Translations under genes and position numbers: made by a program
Notes under the pieces: model-generated
Databases searched by the model: none
Seen by the model: the letters and a program-made list of their open reading frames with translations, nothing else
What the model was told of the DNA's origin: nothing
NCBI GenBank assembly: GCA_937958345.1
Contig: CALGNW010000218.1
Location: 1-9,384, forward strand
DNA length: 9,384 nucleotides
Origin: an uncultured Neomegalonema sp.
GTDB taxonomy: Bacteria; Pseudomonadota; Alphaproteobacteria; Rhodobacterales; Rhodobacteraceae
Direction: 5' to 3'
Part shown: piece after piece, positions 5,201 to 9,384 of the stretch
Layout of the letters: the number at the start of each line of letters is the position of its first letter
Position numbering within the stretch: position 1 is the first letter of the stretch

Positions 5201-6600
5201 ACCGCGAGTGGCGCTATCGTTATGTAAACCGCGCTTACGAGGATGGGTTCGGCGTTACCCGCCGGGATGTCCTGTCGAAAAAAGTCGAAGATGTTCTGCC
5301 GCCCGAAATCTTTGCGCAGAGCATCTCGCCAATTCAGCAGGCATTGGCCGGAGAGCCGACCGAGACGACCGTTCGCGGGTTCTCCGAGGTTGGAGACGAG
5401 GAAATTCTCCACATTCACTACGAACCGGATATTCAGGCCGACGGCAGTGCCGCAGGGCTGGCAATGTCGGTGCGGGACATCACGAACGCCGTTGGTAAAA
5501 TTGATGATAACCTGCAAAGCAAGGCGCTGGTTACGCATGCTCTGACGAAATCGTCGCTTTGCTTTGTGACGCTGCAGAATGCGAATTCCGCGTTCTCGTT
5601 CGTGTCGGACAGCGTGACGGCTCTGACCGGATTTTCGGTTCTTGAACTGAGGAAAAAATCCCTCGTCGATCTGTTGCCGGAGTTCGATTCCCAGCGTCTT
5701 GAAGAATTGATGCAGCGTGCCTCGAAACTCGGAGAGGAGTTTGCGGACGAAGCCACCTTTATGATTACCCGAACGGGTGACAGCGTCGATGTTGAAATTG
5801 AAGTCGGCAGATTGCGGCACGATGCGGCTGGCGAGATTATCGTGGTTATTCGGGACCGCACAGTTTCGCGGGGTGCAGAGGCGGCATTGCGGCGGCGTAC
5901 CGAGCAACTGTCGCAGTCTAACCGGATGCTGGAAATCTTTGCCGCAGCCGCGACACATGAACTGACCAGCCCCTTGCGGCGCGTATCCAAATTCTCCGAA
6001 CTGCTCAAGTCGGATTACAAGGACGTACTGGACAAAGAGGGCGCCGAATTCCTCGATCTGATTGTCGATGAAACCACGCGCATGCGGCGCACTATCGACA
6101 GCGTCATGGAGCTTGCACGCTTGGAGCGCGTTGACCTGAAGCTGGCCGACGTTGATTTGGCGGCGGTAATCGTTGCGGCCAATTCGGAGCTCGTCGAGCA
6201 AATCGACCAGTCAAAAGCGTCGATTGAGACGAATTCATTGCCGGTTGTGCTTGGTGATCAGAACCAGCTCGCCATCCTGTTCCGCAACCTGCTAGCGAAT
6301 GCGATCACGCATGTGCGCCCGGGTGTGAAGCCGGTCGTGTCGATCAATTGCACGCAAGCGGAGGGTTTTGCCGTCATTGATATTGCCGATAACGGACGCG
6401 GGATTGCCTCGGGCCGCGAGGCCGATGTCTTCCTGCCATTTGTGCGGGTGGATAGCGCCAAGGAGTCTATCGGAATGGGGCTTGCCCTGTGCCGCCGCAT
6501 TGCCGAGGCGCATGGCGGCACGTTGGAACTGAAACGCTCAACCCCCGAGGGATCAGTCTTTCAGCTTAGACTGCGACTTCGCGCAGCGAACGATGGTTAG
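2203..6600 (+). CDS. CheB-CheR-coiled coil-multi-PAS-histidine kinase fusion
   Basis: This is a 1465-residue soluble signalling protein. The CheB methylesterase domain (about 12-195) keeps the triad Ser21 in GASAGG, His48 in VTHLSP and Asp140 in SGSGSDG, and has no receiver in front. The CheR methyltransferase (about 214-480) has the SVTEFYRD segment, the SAM-site motif ACSTGEEAY (320-328) and CRNMLIYF (423-430). A degenerate PAS-like stretch follows (about 523-635). A coiled coil (655-738) contains seven tandem heptads of the NEELQS type. Four PAS-like domains come next (about 735-845, 850-970, 975-1098, 1108-1225). A HisKA domain has His1252 in THELTSPLRR. The HATPase domain has N-box Asn1362/Asn1366, G1 DNGRG (1396-1400) and G2 GMGL (1424-1427). 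All catalytic motifs look intact. The family is usually described as chemotaxis-like, yet no chemoreceptor, CheA or CheW is nearby, so glutamyl methylation targets are unknown. The 3' end overlaps the convergent REC-kinase gene. Confidence 0.92.
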   Translation: MSDIKSGNRGLAETVVGVGASAGGLEALEKLLDGTKADGLCAYVVVTHLSPNFKSLLDELLQRHTAMEVVIIEDGMTIRADVVYVMPPNVEMIVNEGKLCLSRREQGPVQTLPINIFFSSLAREYGSRAIAVILSGSGSDGSRGVEEIRSAGGLVIVQNPDTARFESMPRAAIASGIKTHVTEAEKIGAVIAARSAGGLLTSLPPSIAGNETDERADKLAKILQHIYVKSNVDFSLYKLTTIYRRVRRRMLTRGHQNLEQYYEDLQNDPKEFADLTDDLLISVTEFYRDKEAFDFMVTHIIPDLVAKSSESKRLRIWVTACSTGEEAYTIAVLIYLESRRQGKRVDPQIYATDLKQSSIQHAGAGIYSARQIANLPEEGRDLCFEDIGDDEYRIIQPIRGWLVFAEHNILRDPPFTRLDLITCRNMLIYFEQEAQHKILSLLNFGLRDQGILFLGRSESLGVLEDDFHAVSQSARVYRKTGASASVRLSIGSRLASADEQINGKRQFGSSSLPITTGKPRLGPAYAALIDAFIPTGALVTTNREVLHLFGSADEFLRPPKGAMDPDILKMAAPELRVPIAAAIDRARNEKGEVVFRNVEVIEDSGPSRFNLRVVPLVSPTVGDIKHLFVGFEKDLTEPAAVPISGAQLLDASSLETERVSSLERELAGTRENLQATIEEVETSNEELQSTNEELMASNEELQSTNEELQSVNEELYTVNGEYQKKNDELEEVTRDIDNLISSTEIGVLFVDGELHMRRFTDAITSVLNVVPADIGRSLPDITHRLVGVDLAGLISTVLNERRLHSVEVRDEDDVWWQVRVIPLAAKKGRGDGAVVTIYNVTDLRQAKMSAEDRLQDLRIVAKLTGAGAIRQRPDGSFDTAQEGWCTLSGQRDEATLDFGWIEAAHPDNRDRLMRFWKEAVPDPEVPLQTHVRVRSHGDEFYRHITLLSTPEFGEGEQLNGWITVAIDVEDAVQSNEIVRDAEIILHKTLDILPSRVSYVDREWRYRYVNRAYEDGFGVTRRDVLSKKVEDVLPPEIFAQSISPIQQALAGEPTETTVRGFSEVGDEEILHIHYEPDIQADGSAAGLAMSVRDITNAVGKIDDNLQSKALVTHALTKSSLCFVTLQNANSAFSFVSDSVTALTGFSVLELRKKSLVDLLPEFDSQRLEELMQRASKLGEEFADEATFMITRTGDSVDVEIEVGRLRHDAAGEIIVVIRDRTVSRGAEAALRRRTEQLSQSNRMLEIFAAAATHELTSPLRRVSKFSELLKSDYKDVLDKEGAEFLDLIVDETTRMRRTIDSVMELARLERVDLKLADVDLAAVIVAANSELVEQIDQSKASIETNSLPVVLGDQNQLAILFRNLLANAITHVRPGVKPVVSINCTQAEGFAVIDIADNGRGIASGREADVFLPFVRVDSAKESIGMGLALCRRIAEAHGGTLELKRSTPEGSVFQLRLRLRAANDG
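4249..4395 (+). repeat. Seven 21-bp tandem repeats encoding coiled-coil heptads
   Basis: Codons 683-731 of the fusion kinase form seven consecutive 7-residue units: SNEELQS, TNEELMA, SNEELQS, TNEELQS, VNEELYT, VNGEYQK, KNDELEE. Leucine recurs at the same heptad position and the later units drift. A heptad array of this type is characteristic of CheB-CheR-PAS proteins. It probably forms a dimeric signalling helix between the CheR and PAS/kinase halves. Confidence 0.8.
6566..6600. other. 35-bp convergent overlap of two kinase genes
   Basis: The TAG stop of the + strand fusion kinase (6598-6600) lies inside the - strand REC-kinase gene, whose TAA stop is at 6566-6568. The C-terminal codons of each protein are therefore antisense to the other. 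No terminator hairpin can lie between the genes. Confidence 0.85.
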
Positions 6601-7741
6601 TATTTGAAACCTGCGAAATGCAGGATGGCGGGAAAGTGATTTTGACGCGCGTGCCCAGTCCCTTGCGGCTGGTAACGGTCAGCGTTCCGCCATGTTCGCT
6701 GACGAGGGCATCGGCGATGGTCAGGCCCAGTCCGGTCCCCTGCTTGGCAAGGTTCGGATCGCCGCTCGCCTGACCGAAGGGCGTCAGGGCGCGTTTGAGT
6801 TCGCCGCGTGTCATGCCGAGGCCCTGATCGACAATGTGAATTTCAAGGGCGTCATCGTGCATGCGGGTGATGACGGAAATCAGCCCGCCTTCAGGGCTGA
6901 ACTTCACGGCATTGGAAAAGATGTTGATGAAAATTTGCCCCAGCGCGGTCGGGTCGGCCAATAGCAGGGCGTCATCGTGACCGAAGCGGATAAACGATTC
7001 GAGGTTTTGCTTATCCATCAGAGGCTGCAAAATCTCGACTTGTCGGTTGATGAAATCTTCGGGTTCCAGCCACTCGCGCGCAAGGGTGTATTTTTTCTGC
7101 TCGATCTTTGCGAGATCCAGAATGTTGTTGATGATCGACAGAAGATGCTGGGCACTCTCTGCGATAATGCCCGAATACTCCTCGGTCCGTTCGTGGGTTT
7201 GAGGGCCCATGATCGACAGTTTCATCGCCTCGGAAAATCCGATGATCGCGTTGAGCGGCGTGCGCAGATCGTGGCTCATACAGGCGAGAAAGGCGCTTTT
7301 CGCTTCGCTGCCCTTTTGCGCGGCATCCGCCAAACGCAGTAACTCCTGCTCTTTTTTGAAGGCGGCGAAAACATGCCGGATCGTGCGCTTTAAGGTTTTC
7401 TCGTCGATGTCATCCTTGGGAATGAAGTCATACGCGCCTGCGGCGATAACTTCCTCCTGTGTGGCATCATCCGCCGTCGCGCTGACAACGACGACCGGGA
7501 ACGGTTGCGTTTTCGAGCGGCCCTCACTGAACAATCTGGTCCCGTCGTTGCCGTTCAGGTTCAGGTCAACAAACACGATGTCGAGGTCTTGATCGGTTAG
7601 GGCCGCTTTGCCGGATTCAAAACCGTCATATATTTCGATTGCCCAGGAATCATGGGTGATTTTTTGGAGAAACCGTTGGAGGAGGCGGGCGTCGGCGTGA
7701 TCGTCTTCGATAATTGCACATTTTATCTGTGAACCATGCAT
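6566..7741 (-). CDS. REC-HisKA-HATPase histidine kinase
   Basis: This 391-residue cytosolic protein has an N-terminal receiver fused to a kinase core. The receiver (about 5-125) has E12-D13-D14, phospho-acceptor Asp59 in IVFVDLNL, Ser87 in VVVVSAT and Lys109 in FIPKDD. A short linker helix (127-148) leads to HisKA, with His157 in MSHDLRTPLNAIIGFSE. The HATPase domain has the N-box NIFSNAVKF (273-281), the G1 box DQGLG (305-309) and the G2 box GTGLGL (335-340). All motifs are complete. A receiver in front of a kinase usually means that kinase activity is gated by phosphorylation from another kinase, so this protein may be a middle step in a relay with its neighbours (inference). The start ATG 7741 gives a full receiver; a weak TTAGG lies a few bases upstream. 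The gene is divergent from the hybrid kinase (116-bp gap) and overlaps the fusion kinase at its 3' end. Confidence 0.92.
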   Translation of the reverse strand: MHGSQIKCAIIEDDHADARLLQRFLQKITHDSWAIEIYDGFESGKAALTDQDLDIVFVDLNLNGNDGTRLFSEGRSKTQPFPVVVVSATADDATQEEVIAAGAYDFIPKDDIDEKTLKRTIRHVFAAFKKEQELLRLADAAQKGSEAKSAFLACMSHDLRTPLNAIIGFSEAMKLSIMGPQTHERTEEYSGIIAESAQHLLSIINNILDLAKIEQKKYTLAREWLEPEDFINRQVEILQPLMDKQNLESFIRFGHDDALLLADPTALGQIFINIFSNAVKFSPEGGLISVITRMHDDALEIHIVDQGLGMTRGELKRALTPFGQASGDPNLAKQGTGLGLTIADALVSEHGGTLTVTSRKGLGTRVKITFPPSCISQVSNTNHRSLREVAV

Positions 7742-7857
7742 AGTAGCCTAAATCCGCGTGCTGCCTGACTGTCGTTGTTTCAGACCGTACCATGGCAGAT
7801 TGAGCCGATCACGCTCTATATGTAGAGAATTCAATCAACTTTATTGCGGTTAAGCAG
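7742..7857. promoter_or_regulatory. Divergent promoter region of the two kinase genes
   Basis: This 116-bp gap must hold the 5' signals of both divergent genes. It contains a short dyad, CTCTA-TATG-TAGAG (7814-7827), 30 bp before the hybrid kinase start. TTGAGC at 7800-7805 could be a -35 box, but no good -10 box follows at 16-18 bp. No boxes are assigned. Confidence 0.4.
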
Positions 7858-9384
7858 GTGAATGTAAGAAATGATCAACACTATCTTAAGAAAGAGCTTC
7901 AAGCTCTTTTGGAGAGTGATGATCGTATCCTTGTATTCCTTCAGGACACCGCCCTTGACGGAATTTGGTATCAGGATTTCCGGCACCCCGAACATGAATG
8001 GGTTAGCCCCGGTTTTTGGGTGGGGCTTGGATATGACCCCGCTGACACGTTCCGGCACCCCCAACGCCGCGAGGATATTACCTATCCTCGGGACCTGAAA
8101 TTGATGCGGAAGCATTTCGAAATGCATCGCGATAAAGCCGATGAGCCTTACGAGCAGGTTATCCGCTATCGCCACAGGGATGGGTCGACCGTAAATTTCC
8201 GCTGCCGCGCGACCGCGGTGCGGAACAGCGACGGAGAGGTCACACATGTGCTGGGAACGCATGTCAGACTGACCGGTTTGAAAGACGGCGCACCCGACGA
8301 GACCGGCGGAATAAAGAGCGATACGGCCAGCCGCCTGAAGACGGTGTTTCTGACCGATCTAAGCCATGATTTGCGCACGCCGTTGAACAGTTTGCTGGCG
8401 ATGGCGGAGGTCTTGGCGTCGACCCCGTTGGAACCGGATCAGCGGGAAATGCTTGATGACATGACACAGGCCGGCGAACAGCTGACCAACCTGCTTTCGG
8501 ATATGGTGGATATTGCCAAGATCGAGTCGGGTGAATTCAGCATGGAGCGTGAAGTTTTCTCGCCTGCCAATCTGCTTCGCGATGTCGAGGCGGCCCTGTC
8601 TGATGCGGCGGGCGTAAAGGGGCTGCGGCTGTTTACCGAGTTTCCCGCCGGTACGGATGTCAGCGTGATCGGTGCTGCAAAACGTATCCGGCAGGTGGTG
8701 ATCAATCTCGTCTCCAATGCCATCATGTACACCCCGACCGGCTCGGTTATGCTGGCGGCATCGATGATCCCTTCTGACGCGCAGGAGGAAGCAGAGCTGA
8801 CAATCCGTATCACGGATACCGGACCCGGCGTGCCCGACAAACTGAAGCCTCAGGTGTTGCGCCGGTTCGAGACTGATCCGGGGTATCTGTTTGCCAGCTC
8901 GCAGGGGCTGGGGATGGGGTTGTCGATCGCGGATACGATTTGCAGGCTGCACGGCGGCACATTGACCGTGCGGGATTCGCCGGTTGGCGGCGCGGAAGTT
9001 AGCGCGGTATTCAAGGTTCTCAAGGCTGGGGCTGTACGGGATGTGCCGCAGGATTCGTCGGTCAGGCCGTTCCGTGGCATGAAGATGCTGATTGCCGAGG
9101 ATGTGCTGTTGAACCGCCGCTCGCTCAAGCAATTACTGGCGGATACGGATATCGAGCTGACCTTTGCGATGAACGGCGAAGAGGCACTGAGATTGCTGAA
9201 GGACGGTGCGTTCGAGGTCGCGCTGATCGACCTGCGCATGCCCCGTATGAGCGGGCTGGAGGTGCTGGAAGAATACCGCGTCTTTGAAAAACAGCAATCG
9301 CGCCAGCGCCTCTACGCCATCGCATGCAGCGCGTATATCACGGCTGAAGGCTGGCCGGAATGCGAAGCCGCAGGCTTTCAGGAT
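7858..9384 (+). CDS. PAS-HisKA-HATPase-REC hybrid histidine kinase, 3' end outside window
   Basis: The 509 visible codons stay open to the right edge. A PAS_3-like sensor domain (about 22-140) has a PAC-type end, YRHRDGSTVNF to VLGTHVRLT, and lacks the NCR cysteine motif, so it is not a LOV domain. HisKA follows with His170 in LSHDLRTPLNSLL. The HATPase domain has Asn287 in INLVSNAIMY, the G1 box DTGPG (320-324) and the G2 box GLGMGL (350-355). The C-terminal receiver starts near 407, with E414-D415, phospho-acceptor Asp458 in ALIDLRMP and the switch Ser491; its conserved Lys lies beyond the window. GTG 7858 is the only standard start codon between the upstream stop (7801-7803) and the PAS domain, although its ribosome binding site is weak. 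An ATG at 7871 is in another frame and is not the start. No membrane segment is seen. More domains, such as an Hpt or a second receiver, may follow outside the window. Confidence 0.9.
   Translation, partial: MNVRNDQHYLKKELQALLESDDRILVFLQDTALDGIWYQDFRHPEHEWVSPGFWVGLGYDPADTFRHPQRREDITYPRDLKLMRKHFEMHRDKADEPYEQVIRYRHRDGSTVNFRCRATAVRNSDGEVTHVLGTHVRLTGLKDGAPDETGGIKSDTASRLKTVFLTDLSHDLRTPLNSLLAMAEVLASTPLEPDQREMLDDMTQAGEQLTNLLSDMVDIAKIESGEFSMEREVFSPANLLRDVEAALSDAAGVKGLRLFTEFPAGTDVSVIGAAKRIRQVVINLVSNAIMYTPTGSVMLAASMIPSDAQEEAELTIRITDTGPGVPDKLKPQVLRRFETDPGYLFASSQGLGMGLSIADTICRLHGGTLTVRDSPVGGAEVSAVFKVLKAGAVRDVPQDSSVRPFRGMKMLIAEDVLLNRRSLKQLLADTDIELTFAMNGEEALRLLKDGAFEVALIDLRMPRMSGLEVLEEYRVFEKQQSRQRLYAIACSAYITAEGWPECEAAGFQD

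Noticed and set aside
4426..6201. 591-codon open frame antisense to the fusion kinase
   Set aside because: It is a by-product of GC-rich codon use on the other strand; its translation shows no recognisable domain and the + strand has intact PAS and kinase motifs throughout.
7871..8098. 75-codon ATG frame at the start of the hybrid kinase
   Set aside because: It is out of frame with the PAS domain that reads continuously from GTG 7858; the translation has no domain.
1..9384. CRISPR array, rRNA, toxin-antitoxin pair or complete transposon
   Set aside because: No regularly spaced repeats, rRNA motifs or small paired genes were found; only one end of an IS21 element is present.

Overview
The window looks like the boundary between a mobile or genomic-island end and a chromosomal signal-transduction cluster of an alphaproteobacterium. 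The clues are a class II tRNA-Leu(GAG) 3' portion with encoded CCA, a short LOV photoreceptor resembling the Rhodobacter sphaeroides type, GC-rich coding with GTG/TTG starts, and a CheB-CheR-PAS-kinase fusion. A Rhodobacterales-like host is my best guess, from protein resemblance recalled from memory and not from a search.

Region 1 (1-539) is foreign or junction DNA. It holds the C-terminal end of an IS21-family helper ATPase (IstB), the IS right end with two direct terminal repeats finishing near base 362, and about 110 bp of AT-rich sequence with three GAACAAAA repeats. It ends in a tRNA-Leu(GAG) that has only its anticodon arm, variable arm, T arm and 3' acceptor strand. A 3' tRNA fragment without a 5' half is the usual footprint of a tyrosine-recombinase island in a tRNA gene, so the island should lie to the left and old chromosome to the right.

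Region 2 (540-9384) is almost entirely signalling genes. In order they are: a single-domain response regulator (+); a short LOV blue-light receptor (-); a 494-bp intergenic region with a foldable element and a perfect dyad; a 1465-residue CheB-CheR-coiled coil-multi-PAS-histidine kinase (+); a REC-HisKA-HATPase kinase (-), whose 3' end overlaps the previous gene by 35 bp; and a PAS-HisKA-HATPase-REC hybrid kinase (+) that runs off the right edge. The last gene is open at the window end; its start is GTG 7858.

All five proteins appear soluble. Together they offer three kinase cores, three receiver domains, several PAS inputs and one flavin photoreceptor. There is no DNA-binding, cyclic-di-GMP or other output domain and no chemoreceptor in view. 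The likely theme is a cytosolic multi-kinase network, possibly tuned by blue light, whose output lies elsewhere. That functional link is inference from proximity; the genes are on both strands and do not form one operon.
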